A DNA stretch of 7,754 nt from Nitrospiraceae bacterium UBA6898 (GTDB lineage: Bacteria > Nitrospirota > Thermodesulfovibrionia > Thermodesulfovibrionales > UBA6898): positions 1-7,754 of the forward strand of contig DKBO01000060.1 of assembly GCA_002448975.1 (NCBI GenBank), given 5' to 3'. Below are positions 1-6,771 of the stretch, piece by piece. A program made the position numbers and the translations under genes. Position 1 is the first letter of the stretch. Each line of letters starts with the position of its first letter. The notes below the pieces were generated by a model, which was not told where the DNA came from, made no database searches, and saw nothing but the letters and a program-made list of their open reading frames with translations.

Positions 1-1
1 G

Positions 2-1630
2 AAAGAAGGCGAGTATTTCAATCCGGATCTCAAAGATAGGGACCGGGAGACGCTACAGGAGTTCTACCGCGCACTCGGGTACATTGACGCGACCATACAT
101 GAGATTGAAGATACGATAGACATGCAGCAGGAGCGGGCGGATATATCGGTGGTTGTTACCGAAGGTGAGAGGACGCTCATTGGATCGATCGATATCCAGG
201 GGGTTCCGGATGATGGCCGTACCAAGCTCCTGGCTGTAAGCGCCCTAAAGGTCGGTGACCCCTATAATGAGGTGGATATTTCCGATGCTCGTTTCAGGAT
301 AATCGATTCCTATGTCAATGCAGGAAATCTGAACGTTGACGTGCTGGTACAGCGCACGATTGAAGACCATAAAGTTACGGTTGTCTTTACCGTCATTGAA
401 GGGACAAAAGTTCGCATCGGGAAAATGGTTGTAGCTGGAAATGAACGAACACGCTATAAGGTCATACGGAGAGAAATAGTGAGCGACGAGGGACGTCCTT
501 ACAGCTTCAAAACGCTTGCGGAGGAAAGGAGGAAGCTCTACAAGCTCGGTCTGTTTGATGACGTAGGAATCGAGCCCTACAATGCCGGTGAGGGGGTAAA
601 GGACCTTCTGGTGAAGGTCAAGGAAGGCAATGCCGGCGCGTATGAGTTCGGCGTCGGATATGCGGACTATGAAGAGTTCCGGGGTTATGCAGAAGTGAGT
701 TACCGTAACCTCTGGGGCATGAACCGGCAGGGGCTTCTCAGGGGAGAACTCAGCTCTCTGCAGCAACGCTATATCATACAGTACACCGAGCCGTGGTTTC
801 TCGGCAAGCAGCTGCCGTTCCGGACTCTCTTCCTCTACGAGAACAAGAAGGAGATATCCGTTCCGGGGCGGGAAGTCCGCTATCGCATTGAACGGTACGC
901 TGCCAGCGCCGGCGTTGAGAAACAGCTTACCGAATCGCTCAAGGCGGAGTTCTATTATGAATATTCCATTGTCAGAACAACGGACGTGCAGCCTGACGTG
1001 GTCTTGAGCAAGGAAGATGAAGGCACCCTCGCGATAAGCTCCCTCAGGCCGTCGCTGGTATACGATACGCGCGATAATCCCTTTGATCCAACACGGGGGA
1101 TCGTTGCCGGCCTCTCCGTAAAGGTCGCTTCATCCCTGTTATTTTCTGAAACGAATTTTGTGAAGACGACGCTCTATGCAAGTACCTTTCACCGGCTGAA
1201 CAAGCGCATTGTTCTTGCCCTGTCAGCCAGGGGCGGCATTGCATACGGGTATAATGGTACAAGTGAGCTTCCCCTTGTAGAAAGGTTCTTTCTCGGCGGA
1301 AGATTTTCTGTGCGCGGATACGAACAGGACACTCTCGGTCCGAGAGGTGCTGACGATAATCCAACCGGCGGCAATGTATTTGCGATGGGCAGCATCGAGT
1401 TCAGAACGAATGTCGGAAGAGGATTCAGCATCGTGCCATTCCTTGATTTCGGCAATGTCTGGGTCAAGGCAAACGATATCGACCCACTGGATATCAAGTT
1501 TACCACCGGGCTAGGGTTGCGGTACGCAACGCCTGTGGGGCCCCTTAGGGTAGACTACGGTATTAAACTTAAAAGAGGCAGGGATGAGAGCAAAGGTGAA
1601 CTGCATTTCAGTATTGGCCAAGCTTTTTAG
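2..1630 (+). CDS. Omp85-family outer-membrane barrel protein (BamA/TamA-like), 5' end missing
   Basis: The frame is open from base 2 to the TAG at 1628-1630 (542 visible residues), so the gene starts before the window; the ATG at 122 is internal. In window numbering, residues 1-50 look like the end of one POTRA domain. Residues about 58-135 and 136-208 look like two more, the last carrying the usual GNERTR and LYKLGLFDDV pattern. From about residue 211 alternating aromatic strands form the barrel, with DTRDNPFDPTRG near 352-366 (a hallmark of the family) and the VRGY motif of loop 6 at 437-440. The chain ends in phenylalanine, as expected for a barrel recognised by the Bam machinery. Omp85 proteins insert barrels into, or translocate proteins across, the outer membrane. 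Whether this is BamA itself or a TamA-like paralogue cannot be decided without the upstream POTRA domains. A SurA-like chaperone gene follows directly, which fits an envelope-assembly role. Confidence 0.93.
   Translation, partial: KEGEYFNPDLKDRDRETLQEFYRALGYIDATIHEIEDTIDMQQERADISVVVTEGERTLIGSIDIQGVPDDGRTKLLAVSALKVGDPYNEVDISDARFRIIDSYVNAGNLNVDVLVQRTIEDHKVTVVFTVIEGTKVRIGKMVVAGNERTRYKVIRREIVSDEGRPYSFKTLAEERRKLYKLGLFDDVGIEPYNAGEGVKDLLVKVKEGNAGAYEFGVGYADYEEFRGYAEVSYRNLWGMNRQGLLRGELSSLQQRYIIQYTEPWFLGKQLPFRTLFLYENKKEISVPGREVRYRIERYAASAGVEKQLTESLKAEFYYEYSIVRTTDVQPDVVLSKEDEGTLAISSLRPSLVYDTRDNPFDPTRGIVAGLSVKVASSLLFSETNFVKTTLYASTFHRLNKRIVLALSARGGIAYGYNGTSELPLVERFFLGGRFSVRGYEQDTLGPRGADDNPTGGNVFAMGSIEFRTNVGRGFSIVPFLDFGNVWVKANDIDPLDIKFTTGLGLRYATPVGPLRVDYGIKLKRGRDESKGELHFSIGQAF
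1574..1578 (+). promoter_or_regulatory. Shine-Dalgarno AGAGG for the SurA-like gene
   Basis: AGAGG lies 5 nt before the ATG at 1584, inside the 3' end of the omp85 reading frame. It is the only good ribosome-binding site near any candidate start of the SurA-like gene. The GTG at 1650 and the ATGs at 1665 and 1668 have none. It could be chance, because the purine run also encodes Lys-Arg-Gly in omp85. Confidence 0.45.
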
Positions 1631-2144
1631 GGTGCGTAAGACGTTAGGCGTGAAGCGTAGTATCATGATGTTACTTTGCATCACGCTTCACGTATTACTC
1701 CTTGCGGGCAACAGCCGCGCCGGCATCAGTGATCGGGTCATTGCCTTTGTGAATGACCAGGCCATAACCATGAGCGAGCTTGATGAACAGTACCGGAATG
1801 CGGCGAAAATATCACCTGACATCACGATGGGAGAAGTTCTTGAAACGATGATCAACAGAATTCTCCTGCTGATGGAGGCGCGAAAATATCGTATAGAATC
1901 AGCGTCAGTGGAACAGGTGATGAATGAGTATATTGATCTGAAGATCCGTGCTTTTATACGCGTCGCTGAGGATGATATCGAAAAGTTCTACGAGGAGAAC
2001 AAGGCCGAATTCGCGGGCAAAGAATTCGAAGACGTGAGGGATGAGATAGATACGTACCTCGCGGAGAAAGAGCTGAACAAGCGCCTGAAAGAAACGCTCA
2101 GGGAGTTGAGAAAAGATGCCTATATCGGGATCTTTCTCGACTGA
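1584..2144 (+). CDS. SurA N-terminal-domain-like periplasmic chaperone lacking a PPIase domain
   Basis: This is a 186-residue secreted protein when counted from ATG 1584. Residues 27-41 are a hydrophobic core followed by NSRA, giving a likely signal-peptidase I cut after A46. Residues 48-70 (ISDRVIAFVNDQAITMSELD) match the opening of SurA/PrsA-type chaperones. Residues 130-181 are charged helices like the segment closing the SurA chaperone fold. There is no parvulin (PPIase) domain between them, so the protein is far shorter than SurA (about 430 residues in E. coli). In E. coli the chaperone activity resides in the N- and C-terminal parts, so a holdase role for outer-membrane proteins is plausible. 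The start is uncertain. ATG 1584 has the better ribosome-binding site but overlaps omp85 by 47 nt and gives a long n-region. GTG 1650 gives a classic signal peptide (MKRSIMMLL...) but no Shine-Dalgarno, and it lies inside a hairpin arm. Confidence 0.85.
   Translation: MRAKVNCISVLAKLFRVRKTLGVKRSIMMLLCITLHVLLLAGNSRAGISDRVIAFVNDQAITMSELDEQYRNAAKISPDITMGEVLETMINRILLLMEARKYRIESASVEQVMNEYIDLKIRAFIRVAEDDIEKFYEENKAEFAGKEFEDVRDEIDTYLAEKELNKRLKETLRELRKDAYIGIFLD
1635..1693 (+). repeat. CGTNARN heptamer repeats with an inverted copy, forming a 10-bp hairpin
   Basis: Four 7-bp units run head to tail: CGTAAGA (1635-1641), CGTTAGG (1642-1648), CGTGAAG (1649-1655) and the degenerate CGTAGTA (1656-1662). On the opposite strand CGTGAAG and CGTGATG occur at 1679-1692. 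As a result CGTGAAGCGT (1649-1658) pairs perfectly with ACGCTTCACG (1683-1692) around a 24-nt loop. The element begins just after the omp85 stop and runs into the signal-peptide codons of the SurA-like gene. It looks like an intergenic repeat that became partly coding. Whether it is dispersed in the genome cannot be seen here. No T-run follows the stem, so it is not a standard terminator. Confidence 0.6.
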
Positions 2145-2171
2145 TATATCTTATTTGACGTGCCGACGGCC

Positions 2172-3419
2172 ATGAGTTGGTTCAATCGCAGGCAGCTTGT
2201 CAGCTGGTGTCTCTTTGATTTTGCCAACTCAAGCTATTCTGCTGTCATCGCAGCCGTTATATTCCCCGTGTTCTATGTCTCCTCCATTGCAGGAAATGCC
2301 GCGGGACGGGGCGATCTATGGTGGGGAAGGGCGATATCTCTCAGCATGGCCTTTGTGGCGCTCACATCGCCTTTTTTTGGAGGAGTTGCCGACTACAGCG
2401 GGAGACGAAAGCGGCTCCTTTTTTTCTATACCGCTGTCTGTGTCATCTCGGTGTCCCTCTTTTCATTTCTGCGAAAAGGCATGGTCCTGGAAGGTTTTTT
2501 CCTTATTCTTCTCGCAAATATCGGTATGGAAGGAGGGTTGGTGTTTTACAATTCCTTTCTGCCCGGCATTACTCAACGCGAATTCCAGGGAAGGGTTTCT
2601 GCTTGGGGGTATGGTGTAGGGTATGCGGGGTCTATCCTTTCTTTGCTTTTTGCGCTCCCCCTCATAAAATCAGGACGGTTTGCAGAGACATGGATCATGG
2701 TCTCGTTCTTTTTTGCTGTTTTTTCTCTCCCGGCTTTTCTCTTTCTCCCAGAGGATGAAAAGACCGGAGTTACTGTCTTCATAGCGGCAACGAAAGGATG
2801 GAATTACTACCTGGCGGTTATGCGGGAGATCTTCGGCGACCGTGAAATGAGAAAGTTCATGCTTTCATTCCTCGTGTATGAGGACGGCGTGAATACGGTT
2901 ATCGTATTCTCGAGCATTTTTGCAGCTACTACGCTCGGGTTTGGCACACAGGAACTGATAGCACTCTACCTCATCGTTCAGATAACAGCGCTTGCAGGGG
3001 CCTTTGCCATGGCGAAGCCTATGGATGTATGGGGACCAAAAAAGATCGTTGTGCTTTCCCTTATTCTCTGGGCAGCAGTTTCTGCGTCAGCGTATGTCAT
3101 TTCCGATAAAATGCATTTTTTTCTTATGGCGTCTGTGGCAGGGCTCGGGCTTGGCACGGTCCAGGCTGCCAGCAGAGCTTTCTTCACCCAGTTCATTCCT
3201 CAGGGCAAGGAAAGCGAATACTTCGGGATCTATGCACTTGTGGGGAAATCATCAGCGGTTATCGGTCCGCTGGTCTTTGGGTATATCTCTTCGACATTCG
3301 GGAGCCAGAGGCCTGCAATACTTGCAGTCTCCCTGTTTTTCATTGCAGGGCTCGGTATGGTGATCAGGGTTAGGGGTGGAGTGCCGAACACCGGCAGGGA
3401 GACCGCAAAAAGGGATTAA
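2172..3419 (+). CDS. MFS transporter, UMF1 (Atg22-like) family
   Basis: This is an inner-membrane protein of 415 residues with about 12 hydrophobic helices. UMF1-type signatures are visible, numbered from ATG 2172: SWCLFDFANSSYSAVI in helix 1 (about 11-26), the loop-2/3 motif GGVADYSGRRKRL (70-82), FYNSFLPGI (125-133), YEDGVNTVI (236-244), QAASRAFFTQFIPQGKESEY (331-350) and GKSSAVIGPLVFG (358-370). Proteins of this family are mostly unassigned in substrate; fungal Atg22 exports amino acids from the vacuole. I therefore give no substrate. The start is taken at ATG 2172 because family members begin with a short W-containing segment before the SW.LFDFANS motif. GTG 2160 in the same frame would add four residues. 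Neither start has a clear Shine-Dalgarno. The gene lies 27 nt after the SurA-like gene, so co-transcription is likely. It ends overlapping the convergent oxidoreductase gene by 4 nt, leaving no room for a dedicated terminator. Confidence 0.92.
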   Translation: MSWFNRRQLVSWCLFDFANSSYSAVIAAVIFPVFYVSSIAGNAAGRGDLWWGRAISLSMAFVALTSPFFGGVADYSGRRKRLLFFYTAVCVISVSLFSFLRKGMVLEGFFLILLANIGMEGGLVFYNSFLPGITQREFQGRVSAWGYGVGYAGSILSLLFALPLIKSGRFAETWIMVSFFFAVFSLPAFLFLPEDEKTGVTVFIAATKGWNYYLAVMREIFGDREMRKFMLSFLVYEDGVNTVIVFSSIFAATTLGFGTQELIALYLIVQITALAGAFAMAKPMDVWGPKKIVVLSLILWAAVSASAYVISDKMHFFLMASVAGLGLGTVQAASRAFFTQFIPQGKESEYFGIYALVGKSSAVIGPLVFGYISSTFGSQRPAILAVSLFFIAGLGMVIRVRGGVPNTGRETAKRD

Positions 3420-4528
3420 GCTGAAGCGGGCACGCAGGCTTTGCCGGTAAGCTCCTGCATGAGACTCCTTACGGGTATGATCTTATCTACCCTGGAGGCG
3501 TTCGTTCCTACCGTGTAGAGAGGCTCTTCCTTGTTCTCATTATAGCCTGCAGAGCTCAGCAGGCCATTACAGATGCAGAAATGATGCTCATTGCTTATCT
3601 TTGCGGGGCAGATGCTGTATTTTCCTTCACTGTCTTTCTGAAGCACATACCCCTTGTCGCATTTTGGCGCTCTTTTTTTCGAGAGTGCAGAAACATACAT
3701 GGGAGACTGTCTGATAATCCTGAAGGGAAGTCCGCAGGGCGATCCGGGATCATATGCAACGATGATATCGTTTTCCCCGGCAGCAACAACAGAGCTCTTG
3801 TAATCGGACGAAGCGCTGCTTTCCTCTGTCGCAAGGAATCGCGTACCCATTTGAACGCCGGCGGCACCTTCCTTCAGATAGCCCGTGATATCGTCATAGG
3901 TGTATATGCCTCCTGCTACGATGATCGGAAAGTCTCCGTATTTCTTTGCCATGTCTCTGACCGGAGGAAGAAGGTTCTCAAGCTTATTCTCCTTCGTAGC
4001 TATCTGGTCCATCTTGAATCCGAGGTGGCCACCCGCAAGCGGCCCTTCGAGGACGACAGCATCGGGACGGTATCCGAGTTTTTCCCATTTCTTGCAGATG
4101 ATATCAAGGGCGCGCGCGGAAGACACGATCGGTATCAGGGCAGTGTCCTTAGGGTCCTGAACGGCTGGCAGCGTAAGCGGAAGGCCAGCCCCTGAGATGA
4201 TAACATCGGCTCCGGCATCAAGGGCACCCTTTACGGAATCATTATAATCGCGGGCAAGTGCACACATAATGTTGATGCCGGCAATACCACCGCTGCTCTT
4301 CGCAAGGGAAACCTCTTCATAGGCAGCCTCGTAAGAGTTGCGTTTTTTCCCCGTCCTTTTAGACACCAGACGGTCAAGGCATGCACTCGATACGATACCG
4401 ACGCCGCCTTCTCTGGCTACGGCGCTTGCAAGGGGATGCAACGATACGCCCACACCCATTCCGCCCTGAATGATTGGTACGGGAATGGTCTTTCCCTTTA
4501 TTGTTAATGAGGGGAGGGTTTCAATCAT
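3416..4528 (-). CDS. FMN-dependent NAD(P)H oxidoreductase, nitronate monooxygenase / FabK-like family
   Basis: A 370-residue TIM-barrel flavoprotein of the 2-nitropropane dioxygenase family (PF03060), probably soluble. Motifs in order: PIIQGGMGVGVS (18-29, FMN phosphate/backbone region), GAGLPLTLP (113-121), EGPLAGGHLGF (161-171, with H168 at the usual catalytic position), VAGGIYTYDDI (204-214) and GVQMGTRFLATEES (224-237, FMN phosphate binding). The C-terminal part has C265 and a cluster C290, C307, C318, C320, followed by the family-typical GTNASRVDKI (341-350). Members either oxidise alkyl nitronates, reduce enoyl-ACP (FabK), or have unknown substrates. The sequence alone does not discriminate, and there are no fatty-acid genes nearby to support FabK. 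The gene stands alone on this strand, convergent with the MFS gene and divergent from the aminotransferase. No Shine-Dalgarno is visible, and a promoter-like sequence places transcription start at or next to the ATG. Confidence 0.9.
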   Translation of the reverse strand: MIETLPSLTIKGKTIPVPIIQGGMGVGVSLHPLASAVAREGGVGIVSSACLDRLVSKRTGKKRNSYEAAYEEVSLAKSSGGIAGINIMCALARDYNDSVKGALDAGADVIISGAGLPLTLPAVQDPKDTALIPIVSSARALDIICKKWEKLGYRPDAVVLEGPLAGGHLGFKMDQIATKENKLENLLPPVRDMAKKYGDFPIIVAGGIYTYDDITGYLKEGAAGVQMGTRFLATEESSASSDYKSSVVAAGENDIIVAYDPGSPCGLPFRIIRQSPMYVSALSKKRAPKCDKGYVLQKDSEGKYSICPAKISNEHHFCICNGLLSSAGYNENKEEPLYTVGTNASRVDKIIPVRSLMQELTGKACVPASA

Positions 4529-4535
4529 AATGCTA

Positions 4536-4564
4536 TTTATAATTGCGCATTGTATGAATTTTAA
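4536..4564 (-). promoter_or_regulatory. Candidate sigma70 promoter of the flavin oxidoreductase (leaderless)
   Basis: Read on the minus strand, TTAAAA (4564-4559; 4 of 6 to TTGACA) is followed after 17 nt by TATAAA (4541-4536; 5 of 6 to TATAAT). Only 7 nt separate the -10 box from the ATG at 4528, so transcription would begin at or beside the start codon. The absence of a Shine-Dalgarno fits this. The surrounding DNA is A/T-rich, so a chance match is possible. Confidence 0.4.
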
Positions 4565-4619
4565 TCAAGTGAAATATTTCCTGGAAAGGGAAGAAAGGCG
4601 CAGGAATAAGCTATGACCA

Positions 4620-4648
4620 TTGCATAGCATAGGCAAATGTTTTACAAT
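4620..4648 (+). promoter_or_regulatory. Candidate sigma70 promoter of the aminotransferase-era-recO operon
   Basis: TTGCAT (4620-4625; 3 of 6 to TTGACA), a 17-nt spacer and TACAAT (4643-4648; 5 of 6 to TATAAT) precede the operon. Transcription would start near 4655, giving a leader of about 29 nt. A small inverted repeat, GCTATG (4610-4615) with CATAGC (4623-4628), overlaps the -35 box and could be an operator half-site pair, but it is short. The rest of 4529-4683 shows nothing else. Confidence 0.4.
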
Positions 4649-4670
4649 ACCGACGCAGAACGCGCAGCAG

Positions 4671-4676
4671 AAAGGA
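4671..4676 (+). promoter_or_regulatory. Shine-Dalgarno AAAGGA deciding the aminotransferase start
   Basis: AAAGGA ends 7 nt before the ATG at 4684 but only 1 nt before the in-frame ATG at 4678. The spacing favours 4684 as the true start, giving a protein that begins MLSPRAQKIK. Confidence 0.65.
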
Positions 4677-4683
4677 CATGAGC

Positions 4684-5883
4684 ATGCTTTCACCACGGGC
4701 ACAAAAGATCAAGCCTTCTCCCACGCTTGCCATCGATTCGCGGGCCAAGGCAATGAAGGCCTCAGGAATCGATGTTATCAACTTCGGCGTCGGCGAGCCC
4801 GATTTCGATACTCCGGATAATATCAAAGAGGCAGCGTGCAGGGCCATCCGGGAAGGTTTTACCAAATATACGCCGGTCGGAGGGATCGACCCCCTGAAGG
4901 ATGCGATCATCAACAAGTTCCATGCCGATAACCGCATACCCTATAAGCGCGAAGAAGTCATGGTATCGTGCGGAGCTAAACACAGTCTGTATAACATTGC
5001 ACAGGCTCTTTACGGTCCCGGGGATGAGGTGCTCATCCCCTCTCCCTACTGGGTTTCCTACCCTGACCAGGTGCTGCTGAACGATGCGAAACCGGTATTT
5101 GTGCAGACGCTTGAGAAGGATTCTTTTGTGGTGAAACCTGAGGCCCTTGAGGCAGCAATCACCGGCAGGACGAAGGCCCTTATTCTGAACTCCCCGTCAA
5201 ATCCCACAGGCATGCTGTATGACCGAAAGACGCTCGAAAAGATAGCAGAGCTTGCGGTCAGGCACAATTTCTATGTCATATCGGACGAGATCTACGAAAA
5301 ACTGGTTTACGGTGATGCTGTTCATATCAGCATAGCCTCTCTTAATGCTGAGGTCAAGGCAAGGACGATTGTCGTCAATGGACTCTCAAAATCTCATGCC
5401 ATGACAGGCTGGAGGCTGGGATATGCCGCAGGACCTGCTGATGTAATCAAGGCCATGACGAACATCCAAAGCCAGTCAACCTCAAACCCGACCTCAGTAA
5501 CGCAGAAGGCTGCGGTTGAGGCCTTGAACGGCTCTCAGGATTTCATCGCAGTCATGCGCTCTGAGTTCGATAGACGGAGAACATTCATCGTGAAGGAGTT
5601 GAACACGATACCGGGCATGCACTGCATGATACCGAACGGTGCGTTTTATGCGTTTCCGAACACCGCAAACATATACGGTTCCCGGTTTCATGAAAAAACC
5701 ATAGCTTCTTCCACGGATCTTGCCCTCTTTCTGCTGGAGGAAGCCAGGGTGGCGCTCGTTCCGGGCGATGCATTCGGAGACGACAACTACCTGAGAATTT
5801 CCTATGCTGCGTCTCTTGAGGATATCAGGAAGGGGATGGAGAGAATCAGGCAGGCTGTTCAGAAGCTTGTACCCGTGAAATAG
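4684..5883 (+). CDS. PLP-dependent aspartate-type aminotransferase (class I/II, fold type I)
   Basis: A 399-residue cytosolic enzyme that moves an amino group between an amino acid and a 2-oxo acid, most likely aspartate/2-oxoglutarate. In numbering from ATG 4684: INFGVGEPDFDTP (32-44) is the N-terminal substrate-loop motif. CGAKHSLYN (96-104) binds the cofactor phosphate region. NSPSNPTG (169-176) contains the Asn that contacts PLP. SDEIYE (200-205) contains the Asp that pairs with the pyridine nitrogen and the PLP-contacting Tyr. SKSHAMTGWRLGY (235-247) holds the Schiff-base lysine K236 and phosphate-binding R244. YLRISYA (369-375) contains R371 for the substrate carboxylate. Length and motifs match the bacterial type Ib aspartate aminotransferases, some of which also accept prephenate; that cannot be settled here. 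The Shine-Dalgarno spacing selects ATG 4684 over ATG 4678. The stop abuts the era start with no gap, so the two are probably translationally coupled. Confidence 0.93.
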   Translation: MLSPRAQKIKPSPTLAIDSRAKAMKASGIDVINFGVGEPDFDTPDNIKEAACRAIREGFTKYTPVGGIDPLKDAIINKFHADNRIPYKREEVMVSCGAKHSLYNIAQALYGPGDEVLIPSPYWVSYPDQVLLNDAKPVFVQTLEKDSFVVKPEALEAAITGRTKALILNSPSNPTGMLYDRKTLEKIAELAVRHNFYVISDEIYEKLVYGDAVHISIASLNAEVKARTIVVNGLSKSHAMTGWRLGYAAGPADVIKAMTNIQSQSTSNPTSVTQKAAVEALNGSQDFIAVMRSEFDRRRTFIVKELNTIPGMHCMIPNGAFYAFPNTANIYGSRFHEKTIASSTDLALFLLEEARVALVPGDAFGDDNYLRISYAASLEDIRKGMERIRQAVQKLVPVK

Positions 5884-6771
5884 ATGTCCGACACATTCCG
5901 GTCGGGCTTTATAGCTCTTTTCGGCAGGCCGAACGTGGGCAAGTCCACGATCCTGAACGCCCTCATCGGCCAGAAGATAGCTATCGTCACGAAGAGACAG
6001 CAGACCACAAGGAACAGACTTCAGGGGATCAGGAATCTTCCATCAGCGCAGATGATCTTTATCGATACACCGGGCATTCATTCGCCACGACACGCTCTTG
6101 GCCGCTCGATGGTCAGGACCGCCAAAGAAACACTCGATGATATCGACCTTGTCGTTTTTGTGACGGATGCGGAAAGGGCTAAAGATGAGGATCTTGTCAT
6201 CCTGGATATGCTCAGAAACGTCAGAAAACCGGTTCTTTTCGTCCTGAACAAGGCCGACAGAAAAAGCCCTCAGGAGATCACGGACCTTATCCGAACCTAT
6301 AGTGAACTTTTCCCTTTTGATGGGTTCCTTTCCGTGTCAGGATTGAAAGAAAAAGGCATCGATCTGTTGCTGGAGAAGCTCCGAGAGTTTCTGCCTCCTG
6401 GTCCGAAATACTATGATGATGAGATGGTAACGGACCAGTATGAACGGTTCATGGCTGCTGAGATCATCCGCGAAAAGATCATCAAAAACACCTCGGAAGA
6501 GGTGCCGCATGCTGTTGCTGTTGAAGTCCAGGAATGGAAGGAAAAAGAAAATGGGATCGTAACCGTGCGCGCTGTTATTTATGTTGAAAGGGAAGGCCAA
6601 AAAGGTATTATAATAGGTAAAAAGGGGGATATGGTCAAGACCATTGGAAGTCAGGCCCGTTTGGATATAGAGAAGCTGACCGGCGCCCGGGTGTTTCTTG
6701 AGCTCTGGATAAAAGTGAAGAAAGGCTGGCGCGACAACGCGAAAATGCTTAATGCGCTGGGGTACCGCTGA
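5884..6771 (+). CDS. era: GTPase Era, ribosome small-subunit maturation
   Basis: A full-length, 295-residue Era: N-terminal GTPase domain plus C-terminal KH RNA-binding domain. It binds the 3' end of 16S rRNA and assists 30S assembly. Visible motifs: G1 GRPNVGKS (14-21), the switch-I region QQTTRNRLQGI (39-49, including the G2 Thr), G3 DTPG (61-64), G4 NKAD (122-125) and G5 at 152-154 reading SGL instead of the common SAL. The KH domain has GIIIGKKGDMVK (241-252) with the GKKG loop at 245-248, followed by VFLELWIKVKKGWR (270-283), characteristic of Era. The ATG directly follows the aminotransferase TAG, and no separate Shine-Dalgarno is evident, so translation probably depends on coupling. 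The next gene starts directly after the era TGA. Elsewhere era often sits with rnc or recO; here recO is one gene away. Confidence 0.98.
   Translation: MSDTFRSGFIALFGRPNVGKSTILNALIGQKIAIVTKRQQTTRNRLQGIRNLPSAQMIFIDTPGIHSPRHALGRSMVRTAKETLDDIDLVVFVTDAERAKDEDLVILDMLRNVRKPVLFVLNKADRKSPQEITDLIRTYSELFPFDGFLSVSGLKEKGIDLLLEKLREFLPPGPKYYDDEMVTDQYERFMAAEIIREKIIKNTSEEVPHAVAVEVQEWKEKENGIVTVRAVIYVEREGQKGIIIGKKGDMVKTIGSQARLDIEKLTGARVFLELWIKVKKGWRDNAKMLNALGYR

Noticed and set aside
122..124. ATG as the true start of the omp85 gene
   Set aside because: The same frame is open back to base 2 with POTRA-like sequence upstream, so this Met is internal and the gene begins outside the window.
245..766. 173-codon minus-strand frame within the omp85 gene
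   Set aside because: It is antisense to conserved POTRA domains and the first barrel strands, and shows no features of its own.
1649..1692. Hairpin as a transcription terminator between omp85 and the SurA-like gene
   Set aside because: The loop is 24 nt, no T-run follows, and coding sequence continues directly. It does not look like an intrinsic terminator.
2160..2171. GTG start four codons upstream for the MFS gene
   Set aside because: No Shine-Dalgarno precedes it, and ATG 2172 fits the usual beginning of the family. It remains a minor alternative.
2318..2758. Plus-strand frame overlapping the MFS gene in another phase
   Set aside because: The MFS frame has continuous family signatures here. 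The alternative frame is low in recognisable features and is explained by overlap.
3581..4195. Long open frame (204 codons) on the plus strand opposite the flavin oxidoreductase
   Set aside because: It lies wholly antisense to a well-conserved family with clear motifs, and its translation shows no recognisable domain. It is a coding shadow.
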